Assembly: GCA_964344895.1 (NCBI GenBank)
Contig: CAYFPB010000050.1
Coordinates: 1-9,674 of the forward strand
Length of the DNA stretch: 9,674 bases
From: UBA6164 sp964344895
GTDB taxonomy: Bacteria > Patescibacteriota > Gracilibacteria > BD1-5 > UBA6164
Direction of reading: 5' to 3'
In this document: piece after piece, positions 1 to 6,813 of the stretch
Position numbering within the stretch: the first letter of the stretch is position 1
How the letters are laid out: each line of letters opens with the position of its first letter
Made by a program: the position numbers and the translations under genes
Notes under the pieces: model-generated
The model's input: the letters and a program-made list of their open reading frames with translations, nothing else
Databases searched by the model: none
What the model was told of the DNA's origin: nothing

Positions 1-35
1 ACAAAAGGATAGTAAAATTTTGCTATCCTTTTTGT
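1..35. terminator. Intrinsic terminator of a gene left of the window
   Basis: The arms AAAAGGATAG (3-12) and CTATCCTTTT (23-32) pair perfectly and end in a T-run. The intervening TAAAATTTTG can pair further. The A-run on the left side would let it work in both directions. The gene it serves lies outside the window. Confidence 0.75.
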
Positions 36-137
36 GTTAGAAATAATATATTATAATATGTTAATATATTGTTTTTCTGAAAAAAAATATTGGGATAAAA
101 TAGGGGATTTCTTATTTTTTGTAAATATGAGTTTTTG

Positions 138-162
138 ATTTTTCAAAAAAATTTTGAAAAAT
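138..162. repeat. Perfect 11-bp inverted repeat
   Basis: ATTTTTCAAAA (138-148) and TTTTGAAAAAT (152-162) are exact complements around an AAA loop. The right arm overlaps the -35-like TTGAAA at 154-159. It could therefore be an operator for the promoter that follows, a weak terminator for leftward transcription, or simply a product of low-complexity AT sequence. Confidence 0.5.
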
Positions 163-180
163 AATAAAAATAAGTATAAT
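154..180 (+). promoter_or_regulatory. Candidate sigma70-type promoter TTGAAA-15-TATAAT
   Basis: TTGAAA at 154-159 is followed after 15 bases by a perfect TATAAT at 175-180. The predicted start near 186-188 coincides with the first hairpin of the short candidate RNA that ends at the 247 terminator. The 15-base spacer is shorter than the usual 17, but the same spacing recurs at 6758-6784 and at 7470-7496 on the minus strand. Confidence 0.45.
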
Positions 181-186
181 GTATAT

Positions 187-247
187 GTTCTTAAATGAAC
201 AAGAAATAAAATAATCGAAAAAAGAGCCCTGGCAGGGGCTCTTTTTT
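187..247 (+). ncRNA. Candidate short structured RNA, about 60 nt
   Basis: A promoter-like sequence ends at 180, and a small hairpin TGTTC/GAACA with a 6-base loop (186-201) follows at once. After an unpaired A-rich stretch comes a strong terminator at 218-247. No coding sequence lies between promoter and terminator. The predicted transcript would be about 60 nt with two stem-loops. It could be a small RNA or an attenuated leader. I cannot assign it to a known RNA family. Confidence 0.35.
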
Positions 248-350
248 CTTACTTGAATTTTACTGCAATAGTAAATTCAACGCTAATTTTCCATAAGGAA
301 AATCTAATATGTATACTCATAAGTATTACATGTTAAGAAATAAAATAATC
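201..350 (+). repeat. Exact 16-bp direct repeat, two copies (201-216 and 335-350)
   Basis: AAGAAATAAAATAATC occurs at 201-216 and again at 335-350, 134 bases apart. Each copy has a small hairpin on its left and a hairpin on its right (218-247 and 351-370). The pattern hairpin, 16-mer, hairpin is therefore duplicated even though the hairpin sequences differ. The low complexity tempers the claim. Confidence 0.5.
218..247. terminator. Strong intrinsic terminator
   Basis: AAAAAAGAGCCC (218-229) pairs over 12 bp with GGGCTCTTTTTT (236-247) around a six-base loop, giving a GC-rich stem core, a T-tract on the right and an A-tract on the left. It is the most GC-rich stretch of this upstream region and should work for rightward transcription, possibly for both directions. 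Confidence 0.8.
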
Positions 351-370
351 ACTCTTAAATAGATAAGAGT
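253..370. repeat. Cluster of four consecutive stem-loops
   Basis: Four hairpins follow one another. At 253-280, TTGAATTT/AAATTCAA encloses ACT/AGT with a one-base bulge. At 286-303, ATTTTCC/GGAAAAT has an ATAA loop. At 309-331, an ATGTATACT-like arm pairs with AGTATTACAT around one bulged base. At 351-370, ACTCTTA/TAAGAGT has a six-base loop. No coding sequence fits. The density suggests a structured RNA or a regulatory leader, but the distance to ruvB (over 200 bases) leaves its target unclear. Confidence 0.45.
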
Positions 371-538
371 ATATTTATAGTATATATAAAAATAAAAAAG
401 TAAAATAAAAATTTGCAAAAAAATATATTATGTATATAGTTAAAATACTATTTTAATTTATAATTAAAAGATTATGAAATATAATAATAAAAAGTCTTAT
501 TTAAAAGGATTTATCAATTTTGAAATTGATATAAAAAC

Positions 539-578
539 TTGAAAAGATTATAAAAAAGACAAATAATATTTATACAAT
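539..578 (+). promoter_or_regulatory. Possible ruvB promoter (weak)
   Basis: TTGAAA at 539-544 is followed by TAATAT at 564-569 (19-base spacer) and TATACAAT at 571-578, just before the ruvB ATG at 587. TATACAAT recurs ahead of the methyltransferase gene at 7523-7530. If TATACAAT is the -10, the ruvB transcript would have almost no leader. Background AT content makes this uncertain. Confidence 0.3.
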
Positions 579-586
579 ACATAAAA

Positions 587-1597
587 ATGATAGAATCATC
601 AAAAACACAAGAGACATCTAGAGTAGTAACTCAGTCAGAAAAACCAGAAGATAGAAATAAGATTTCTAATATTTTGCGTCCTTTAAAGTTGGAGGATTAT
701 GTAGGGCAGGAGAGTATAAAAAAACATCTGTCTGTTTCAATAGCTTCATCAAAAATCAGATGAGAAGCAATGGAGCATGTACTTTTTTATGGACCTCCAT
801 GACTTTGAAAAACTACTCTTTCAAATATCATTGCAACAGAAATGGAAACAAATTTGAAATCAACAAGTGGACCAGCAATTGATAAACAATCAGATCTTGT
901 AAGTATATTATCAAATTTAGAAGAAGGAGATATATTGTTTATAGATGAGATACATAGATTGAGGCCACAAGTTGAGGAAATATTATATACTGCTATGGAA
1001 GATTTTGAAATAGATATAATGGTATGATCTGGAACATGAGCTCAAAGTGTGAAATTACCATTAAAAGAATTTACTTTAGTTTGAGCAACTACTAGACTAT
1101 CTGCACTATCTTCACCATTAAGAGATAGGTTTTGAAATGTACTAAAACTTGATTTTTATTCAAGTGATGATATATCAAGTATAGTTCATAATAATGCTTT
1201 AAAATTAGAATTAAGTTTGGCTGAAAATGTACTTGAAAATATTTCAAAAAAATCAAGATGAACACCTAGAATAGCAAATAGATTATTAAAAATAGTTAGA
1301 GACTATAGTACTATATGAAAAGATGTATCAAATAATGAGGAATTAAAAAATATATTTAAAGATATAGGTATAGATGATTTATGACTTGATTATTTAGATA
1401 GGAAGTACTTAGAAACTATATACTCAAAATTTAATAGTTGACCTGTATGATTAAATACTCTATCTTCAGCAATATGAGAAGAAGAATCAACTCTAGAAGA
1501 TGTAGTAGAACCTTATTTATTACAAATTGGTTTTATAGAAAGAACACCTAGATGAAGAAAAATATCATGAGCTTGAATTAATCATTTAAATAAATAA
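587..1597 (+). CDS. ruvB: Holliday junction ATP-dependent DNA helicase RuvB
   Basis: RuvB is the AAA+ motor that, with RuvA, drives branch migration of Holliday junctions during homologous recombination and fork repair. The 336-residue product has the usual family length. Visible motifs are Walker A GPPGLGKTT at residues 69-77 (both internal glycines after PP encoded by TGA), Walker B and the following FIDEIHRL segment around 118-125, sensor I GATTR at 166-170, and the arginine-finger motif LRDRFG at 178-183. The C-terminal winged-helix domain ends with RTPRGRKISG. Under the standard code the gene would look shattered by TGA codons; under code 25 it is intact. The ATG at 587 puts the LRP..LEDYVGQE motif about 30 residues in, which is normal. 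No Shine-Dalgarno sequence precedes it. The FemAB-like gene follows after 14 bases, probably cotranscribed. One CGT arginine codon occurs; other arginines are AGA or AGG. Confidence 0.96.
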
Positions 1598-1611
1598 CCC
1601 CAAAAAAATAT

Positions 1612-2511
1612 ATGTCCATTTGGCAAACTAAATCTTGGTGAGAAATGTTAGTTAAATCAAACCAAGCAGAAAAAATAATAGAAACAAATTGAGTTTTTAT
1701 TGAAAAAAGAGCTATAGCTTTATGAGAATATGGTTTATTTGTTTTGTGATTAGAAAAAGAATTAAATAAACAAGATATTAACAATTTGTTAGAAGTATGT
1801 AAAAAAGAAGATGCTTTATTTTTACAAATAGAAACTCTAGACTATTTAAAAGAAAAAAATATAGAGATAGACTGATTTAAAAACTGTTTTTATAAAAAGT
1901 TTATAACACCATATACAGCTGTAATTGATTTATCTTTATCAGAGGATGATATTTTATTAAAAATGAAACCAAAATGAAGATATAATATAAGGTTGGCATT
2001 TAAAAAATGAATAGAAGTAAAAAAAGTAGAAAAAACTAGTGAAAATATAGAGGAATTTTATGAGCTTATTATAGAAACAACAATGAGAGATGGTTTTTTC
2101 TGAAATACTCTTGATTATTATAATAAATTTTTAGAGTTAGAGGAGTCAGAATTATTAATAGCTTATAAAGATAATATAGCTATTGCTTGAGCTATATTTG
2201 TATTTAATAAAGATGAATCAATTTATTATTATTGAGCGTCAACAAGTAATCCAAAATATAGAAACTTAATGGCTCCATATTTACTACAATGGGAAGCAAT
2301 AAAAATAGCTAAAGAATTTTGATCTAAGTATTATGATTTTTTATGAGTAGCTAAACCTTGAGATAGATATAGTAGTCTATCATGAGTTACTGATTTTAAA
2401 TTAAAACTAACTCCTGATGTAAGGGAAGTAAGTGAAAGTTTAATTTACATAAATAAAAAATGGAAGTTCAAATTAATTCAATTTATAAGAAAATTAAGAA
2501 AAAAATATTAA
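1612..2511 (+). CDS. FemAB/FemX-family aminoacyltransferase (peptidoglycan interpeptide bridge)
   Basis: The 299-residue product resembles FemABX enzymes, which transfer amino acids from aminoacyl-tRNA to the lipid II stem peptide in the cytoplasm and so build peptidoglycan cross-bridges. The opening IWQTKSW, the central KPKGRYNIRLA segment (residues about 119-129) and the C-terminal YYDFLGVAKPGDRYSSLSG followed by TDFKLKLTP are the patterns I associate with the paired GNAT-like fold of this family. The basic C-terminal tail (KLIQFIRKLRKKY) may form the usual end helix. Several glycines of these motifs are TGA. The ATG at 1612 is chosen because it lies 14 bases after ruvB and gives a normal N-terminus; no Shine-Dalgarno sequence is visible. 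A strong AT-rich hairpin follows the stop. Which amino acid is transferred cannot be read from the sequence. Some FemAB-like proteins act on other substrates, so the exact role is inferred. Confidence 0.85.
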
Positions 2512-2521
2512 AATTACTTGA

Positions 2522-2564
2522 AAAAAAATAAATTATTACTAATATAGTAATAATTTATTTTTTT
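2522..2564. terminator. AT-rich intrinsic terminator after the FemAB-like gene
   Basis: A near-perfect stem of about 20 bp, with arms around 2522-2541 and 2545-2564 and a three-base loop, has an A-run on the left and a T-run on the right. The only GC pair is near the loop. It should end the ruvB-femAB transcript. TTGAAA (2518-2523) and TATAGT (2543-2548) overlap it and might be part of the sod promoter, but their 19-base spacing is poor. Confidence 0.7.
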
Positions 2565-2576
2565 AATTATAAAAAC

Positions 2577-3152
2577 ATGTTTAAATTACCAGAATTACCA
2601 TATGCTAAAAATGCATTAGAACCATATATATCTGAAGAGACTTTAGAATATCACTATGGAAAACATCACCAAACATATGTTACAAACTTAAATAATTTAA
2701 CTTCAGGAAGTGATCTTGATAATGATGACTTAGAAGATATTATAAAAGATTCAGAAGGGGGAGTATTTAATAATGCTGCACAAGTATGGAATCATAGCTT
2801 TTATTGGAATTGTATGGCTCCTAATGCTTGAGGAGAAGCTAGTTGAGAAATTGCTGAATTAATAAATAGAGATTTTTGAAGTTATGAGGAATTTAGAGAA
2901 AAGTTTAGCACAAGTGCTGCTACTAATTTTTGATCAGGTTGGACTTGGTTAGTTAGTACTCCTGAAGGGAAACTAGATATAGTGAATACCTCAAATGCAG
3001 CAACAGTACTAACTACTGATAATAAAGCTTTACTTGTTATAGATGTATGGGAACATGCTTATTATATAGATACAAGAAATGCTAGACCTAAATATATAGA
3101 AAACTTTTGGAACTTAGTTAATTGGGACTTTGTAAATGCTAATCTAAAATAA
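2577..3152 (+). CDS. sodB: Superoxide dismutase, iron type
   Basis: This 191-residue enzyme converts superoxide to hydrogen peroxide and oxygen in the cytoplasm. All four metal ligands are in the same positions as in E. coli SodB: His26 in the YHYGKHHQTY motif, His73 in QVWNHSFYW, and Asp156 and His160 in DVWEHAYY. The active-site Tyr34 is present. Gln69, in the QVWNH segment of the N-terminal domain, is the hallmark of iron rather than manganese enzymes, whose equivalent Gln comes from the C-terminal half. The second half contains GSGWTWLVS and ends with NFWNLVNWDFV. Glycines 85, 86 and several later ones are TGA, which is why a standard-code reading stops after 84 residues. The ATG at 2577 gives the canonical FKLPELPYA start without a signal peptide or visible Shine-Dalgarno sequence. 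It sits alone between two terminators. Metal preference is inferred from sequence; some family members are cambialistic. Confidence 0.96.
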
Positions 3153-3182
3153 AAAATATCTGCTTAAAAGCAGATATTTTTT
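3151..3182. terminator. Bidirectional terminator shared by sodB and leuS
   Basis: AAAAAATATCTGCTT (3151-3165) is the exact complement of AAGCAGATATTTTTT (3168-3182). The hairpin has an A-tract on one side and a T-tract on the other, so it serves both convergent genes. The A-run supplies the last two bases of the sodB stop TAA (3150-3152). The opposite T-run supplies most of the leuS stop (3181-3183). Confidence 0.88.
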
Positions 3183-6100
3183 ATTTAACCACTAAATTCA
3201 CAATTTTTCCTGGTACATAAATTTCTTTTACTAAATCTTTTGCTTCTAACCATTTAGCTACATCACTATTTGTTTTAGCTTTTTCTAAAACACTATCTTT
3301 ATCTTCATCTTTGTTTATTTCAATAGTTCATCTAACTTTTCCAAGTACTTGAACTGCTATTTTAATAGTATCGTCTACTACTAGATTTTTATCATATTCT
3401 GGCCAGCTAGATTTAAATACAGATTCTGTTTCTCATATTCTTTCCCATAATTCTTCAGCTAAGTGAGGGGCAAATGGATGAAGTATTCTTGTAAATTTAC
3501 TTTTCCATTCTGACTGCATAGTTTCATCTTTTGGTAGTCAGTTATTAACTAAGATAATCATAGCAGCTATAGCTGTATTAAATTTGTAGTTTTCTATATC
3601 TTCTTCTACTTTTTTAATAGTTTTGTGAAGTAGTTTCATTGTATTATTGTCTTCTTCACTAGATTGTTTTGCTTCAGCTGTAAATAGTCTTTCAGATTTT
3701 TCTAGAAATCTTCTAACACCAACTATACCTTTAGTATCCCATGGAGCAGAATCTTTAAATTCAGCCATATACATTTCATATAACCTTAGACTATCAGATC
3801 AATATTCTTCTATTATATCATCAGGATTTACAACATTTTTTAAACTTTTTGACATTTTTGAAACAATTCTGTTTAATTCTTCTCAAGAGCTTATTTCAAA
3901 GTATTTTCAATCTTTTTCTTCTACTAAATCATTAGCTACTAGTCATCAATTTTTTCTTTGGAATGCATGAGCTAGTATAAGACCTTGGTTTTTTAGTCTA
4001 TAAAAGGGTTCATCATTACTAACTACTCATATATCAAATAAGAATTTATGCCAAAATCTAGAATAAAGTAGGTGTAATACAGCATGCTCTGCTCATCAAA
4101 CATAAGAGTCAACTTGTCCCCAGTATTTTTCTACATCTGGATTCACAAGCTCTTTATCATTTTCAGGATCCATATATCAAAGGTAATACCAGCAGCTACC
4201 TCACCATTGAGGCATAGTATTTGTTTCTCTTTTTCATACAAGATTATCAGCTAGTTTTATATGTACGAAATCCTCAACTTTAGCAAGAGGTGAGTGTCAG
4301 TCTCAAGCTGGTTCATAGTTTTCTACCTCAGGTAATTCAAGTGGTAGATTATAATCACAAACTATTTTTCCATATATTCCATCATATATTTTAGAAAATA
4401 CTTTTCAATCTATTATTAATTCTCTTACTTTACCAGAACATGTAGTTGAGTCACAAGATGATTCTCAATCTTTTGGTGGTCTTTTTAGGATGTATGCTGT
4501 ATTAAAGATTTTTGTATAATTTTCACTTGAATAATATGTTTTTACTTCATATTTTTTATCATCAATTTTTTCAAGAACTACTCTAAATATTTTTTTGTTA
4601 ATATTAATATATCAAATTAAATCATTTTCAAATACTAGTTTATCTAGATTATTAAGTATTTTTTTTCAGAATATAGATCTAAAGGTAAATTCCTTATCTG
4701 TCTTGTTTCTAAAGTGATTTGCTAATTTTCTTCAATCAAATATTATTGTTCATTTTTTGGTAATTATTTCTTTATTTAATTTAAAAAGCTGAGTTTTTTT
4801 ATCTTTTCATTTGACTTTTTGAACTGTTTTGAGTATACTGAACTTATAAGAGAACTTAGCAGAGTCCAATAGAGGACCGACTTCACTTTGTGGAGAGCTG
4901 TTCTCTTTTTTTGTTGTCTCAATATTTATATGTTTTAATTTCTTTAATTGTCCTATATCTAGGTGAATAAGAGGAATAGGTTCTCACCAATATCTTTGTC
5001 TAGAAAATAACCAGTCTCTAAGTTTGTAGTTAACCTTCTTTTCTCAGAATCAATTTTTTTCTGCATACTCAGTTAGTTTTACTTTTGCTTCTGCTGATTT
5101 AAGTCAATCGAACTCTCCAGAGTTTGTTAGTATTCAGTACTCGGTAAAAGCACTTTCAGTTATATCTCCACCTGAAATACTTTCAATTATCTCTAAATCA
5201 TATTTCTTAGCAAATTCAAAATCTCTTGTATCATGAGCTGGTACAGCCATTACAGCTCAGCTACCATAGTTACCAAGTATATAGTCTCAAATCCATAGTG
5301 CTACTTCTTTTCAGTTAAATGGATTTATAAGATAACTACCTGTAAATACTCATGTCTTTTCTTTATCATCTGCTGTTCTATCTTGGTCAGATTTAGAGTT
5401 AGCATTAGAAATGTATTTTTCACAATTAACTTTTTGTTCTTTAGTTATAAAATCATTAACTTGTGGATGATCTGGTGCAAGTACAGCATAAGTCATACCA
5501 AAAACTGTGTCTATTCTGGTTGTATATACTTTAATAGATGGACTATTATTATATTCTTTTAAACTATTTGTTAGTTTATCATTTTGATAAAAAGTTTTTA
5601 CATAATAGTTTCAATTATTTTGTTTTCACAATACTACTTTTATTACATTATTTTTAAAAATAATGTTTCATATGTTTTCAGAATTGAATTTAATTTTATC
5701 AATATTATAAAAAATAGTTCAGAGTATATTTTTTCTATAATTGAATTCTTTAGTCGATTTTGATCTAAAATGTTTTAAAATATTTGCTGAATTAAAGATA
5801 ATTTTTTTATCTCAATTTATAATAGTTGCATCAATCTTTTTAATAAAATGAGTTTTTTTCTTGACTTTTATTGTATTATTCAATATAATGCTTATATGTG
5901 AGGCTTTAGCCGGGCAATTGAGTCCAACTCCATCGGAGATGCAAGCCTCATTTTTTTGTAATTGTTTTTTTAAAGGATTCATTGATAATTTCATCTCAAA
6001 CTCACAACCTTCAGATTTTCATATCCAGTTTCTTTGCATATCTTTTATACCTTCAGGCCAGTCTAGTTTATCTACATCATTAAGTAACCTATCTGCATAT

Positions 6101-6687
6101 TTTGTAATAGCAAGTACCCATTGTCTTAATTTCTTTTTTTCTACTTTTGTACCACATCTTTCACATGTAAAATCATATAAAACTTCTTCATTAGCAAGTC
6201 ATGTTTTACAACTTGGACAGTAGTTTATAGGCAAGTCTTGTTCATAGGCTAAACCATTTTCAAATAGTTTTAAAAATATCCATTGAGTCCATTTATAGTA
6301 TTTTGGATCAGTAGTATCGATCTCTCTATCCCAATCATAAGAAAAACCTAATGCTTTTATTTGTTTTTTAAATGTATCTATATTATTATCAGTTGTTACT
6401 CTAGGGTGTGTACCTGTTTTTATTGCATAGTTTTCTGCAGGTAATCAAAAAGCATCCCATCCCATAGGGTGAAGGACATTAAATCAATTAGCTGTTTTAT
6501 ATCTAGCTACTATATCATTAGCAGTATATCATTCTGGATGCCCCACATGTAGTCATGCTCCTGAAGGGTAAGGGAACATATCTAGAGTATAATATTTTGG
6601 CTTAGAAAAATCATTTTCTACTTTAAATGTTTTATTTTTATCCCAATAGTTTTGCCATTTAGCTTCTATGTCTTTATGTATATACAT
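3181..6687 (-). CDS. leuS: Leucine--tRNA ligase with two homologous in-frame insertions
   Basis: LeuRS charges tRNA-Leu in the cytoplasm and hydrolyses misacylated tRNA in its CP1 editing domain. Visible in order: MFPYPSGAGLHVGH with the HIGH signature HVGH at residues 47-50; a zinc ribbon (CPSC then CERC, about 163-189); MQRNWIGKSEG leading into CP1; the editing-site TTRIDT at 389-394; AVPAHDTRDFEFA; RDWLFSRQRYWGEPIP; and the KMSKS loop at 944-948, followed by the anticodon-binding domain. At 1168 residues the protein is about 300 longer than usual. Two stretches of about 140 residues account for this: about 240-382 and about 588-729 (listed separately). Removing both would leave about 880 residues, a normal size. 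The frame is continuous throughout, with TGA as Gly in host and inserted parts. The start ATG (6687) gives a standard N-terminus. A further short cysteine-containing stretch (about 735-755) may be a lineage-specific loop. The catalytic and editing motifs look complete, so the enzyme is probably active. Confidence 0.96.
4501..4926 (-). mobile_element. LeuRS in-frame insertion 2 (about 142 residues; edges approximate)
   Basis: This segment separates RQRYWGEPIPLIH from the NLPLELPEVENYEP segment, where ordinary LeuRS has only a short loop. It begins with a palindrome (4848-4907) translated as ENSSPQSEVGPLLDSAKFS, followed by a basic linker and an alpha/beta-looking domain. That domain contains IIFDGRKLANHFRNK (His658), KEF, NNLDKLVF, IGYI and FRVVLEK, and ends in YEVKTYY (Thr717). 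The core from His658 to Thr717 matches insertion 1 at 24 of 60 positions without a gap, by my count. There are no intein splicing motifs. Gly is partly TGA, so the element is adapted to this genetic code. The domain's function is unknown; the H..R plus VKT(Y/F)Y pattern faintly recalls BECR/PBECR nuclease domains. Edges are estimated from where LeuRS similarity stops and resumes. Confidence 0.75.
4848..4907 (-). repeat. Palindromic element heading LeuRS insertion 2
   Basis: AAGAGAAC (4848-4855) and GTTCTCTT (4900-4907) are exact complements. Inside them, after a two-base TT bulge, AGC (4858-4860) pairs with GCT (4897-4899). Two inner hairpins are possible: GTCC/GGAC (4864-4877) and CTTCAC/GTGGAG (4881-4895) with a TTT loop and one wobble pair. 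The 60-bp element is richer in GC than its surroundings, and the leuS frame stays open through it. Confidence 0.8.
5542..5970 (-). mobile_element. LeuRS in-frame insertion 1 (about 143 residues; edges approximate)
   Basis: This lies at the entry to the CP1 editing domain, between SEGCEFEMKL and IKVYTTRIDTVFG, where ordinary LeuRS has a short turn. It opens with a palindrome (5899-5950) translated as EACISDGVGLNCPAKAS, then a lysine-rich linker, then the same domain as insertion 2: IIFNSANILKHFRSK (His306), KEF, YNIDKIKF, IGNI, IKVVLGK and YYVKTFY (Thr365). The His-to-Thr distance is 59 residues in both inserts. The palindromic part uses codons rare in the rest of leuS (CCG, CTC, TCC, GCC, TGC), whereas the rest has host-like AT-rich codons and TGA glycines. 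The two copies are diverged, so insertion is not recent. Function unknown; it may be a degenerate or active parasitic domain tolerated on the surface of LeuRS. Confidence 0.75.
5899..5950 (-). repeat. Palindromic element heading LeuRS insertion 1
   Basis: TGAGGCTT (5899-5906) and AAGCCTCA (5943-5950) are exact complements. A two-base TA bulge (5907-5908) is followed by a GC/GC pair (5909-5910 with 5941-5942). Inside, CTCC-ATC-GGAG or the overlapping GAGT-CCA-ACTC can form. The layout (8-bp stem, two-base bulge on the same side, short inner stem, inner hairpin) matches the element in insertion 2. Arm sequences are unrelated. Confidence 0.8.
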
Positions 6688-6721
6688 TATTATATAATTT
6701 AATTACTAAAAATTTTGTCTT

Positions 6722-6727
6722 ACTATA
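6722..6727 (-). promoter_or_regulatory. Possible -10 element of leuS
   Basis: On the minus strand, TTGCTTATAGT contains a TATAGT -10-like hexamer about 35 bases before the leuS ATG. No good -35 is visible at 15-18 bases upstream. The same TTGCTTATA context precedes the divergent gene, so the 126-base intergenic region probably carries divergent promoters. Confidence 0.4.
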
Positions 6728-6757
6728 AGCAAAAATAAAATAAAATAAAATTTTTTT

Positions 6758-6784
6758 TTGAAAAAAAATAAAATTGCTTATAAT
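6758..6784 (+). promoter_or_regulatory. Candidate promoter TTGAAA-15-TATAAT of the small membrane protein
   Basis: TTGAAA (6758-6763) and a perfect TATAAT (6779-6784) are separated by 15 bases, with a TTGC just ahead of the -10 resembling an extended -10. The ATG of the downstream gene is 29 bases later at 6814. The spacing and hexamers are the same as at 154-180. Confidence 0.5.
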
Positions 6785-6813
6785 AGCAATAATTAAAATT
6801 TAATAATTATATT

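Larger units (their letters stand above)
36..586. other. Gene-free, hairpin-rich, very AT-rich region upstream of ruvB
   Basis: No conserved coding sequence is visible here in either strand under code 25. The left part (36-186) holds an 11-bp inverted repeat and a promoter-like sequence. The middle (187-370) holds a terminator and several stem-loops, listed separately. The right part (371-586) is almost pure A/T; I see nothing in it beyond weak promoter-like motifs near ruvB. Confidence 0.6.

Noticed and set aside
127..336. A 69-residue reading frame under code 25 upstream of ruvB
   Set aside because: It runs through a promoter-like sequence, a strong terminator and several hairpins. It encodes nothing I recognise, and its KRALAGALF stretch is simply the terminator stem translated.
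1578..1784. A 68-codon minus-strand reading frame
   Set aside because: It overlaps the end of ruvB and the start of the FemAB-like gene on the opposite strand, both of which are supported by conserved motifs.
3647..3970. A 107-codon plus-strand reading frame
   Set aside because: It is antisense to the KMSKS region and anticodon-binding part of leuS and has a serine/phenylalanine-rich shadow composition.
4848..5950. The structured parts of leuS as group I or group II introns
   Set aside because: The frame stays open through both inserts with matching encoded protein domains. I could not identify P7-type core elements or a domain V hairpin. The palindromes are only 52-60 bp.
4501..5970. The leuS insertions as inteins
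   Set aside because: Their lengths would suit mini-inteins, but neither insert starts with a Cys or Ser block A motif, neither ends in His-Asn before Cys/Ser/Thr, and no TxxH motif is seen.
4501..5970. Assembly duplication as the source of the repeated leuS segments
   Set aside because: The two copies are strongly diverged (roughly 40 percent identical protein over the core) and have unrelated palindrome arms, so they cannot be a recent artefact.
5861..6223. A 120-codon plus-strand reading frame
   Set aside because: It lies opposite leuS, including the zinc-ribbon and insertion 1 parts, with no recognisable protein; it is a mirror of the real gene.
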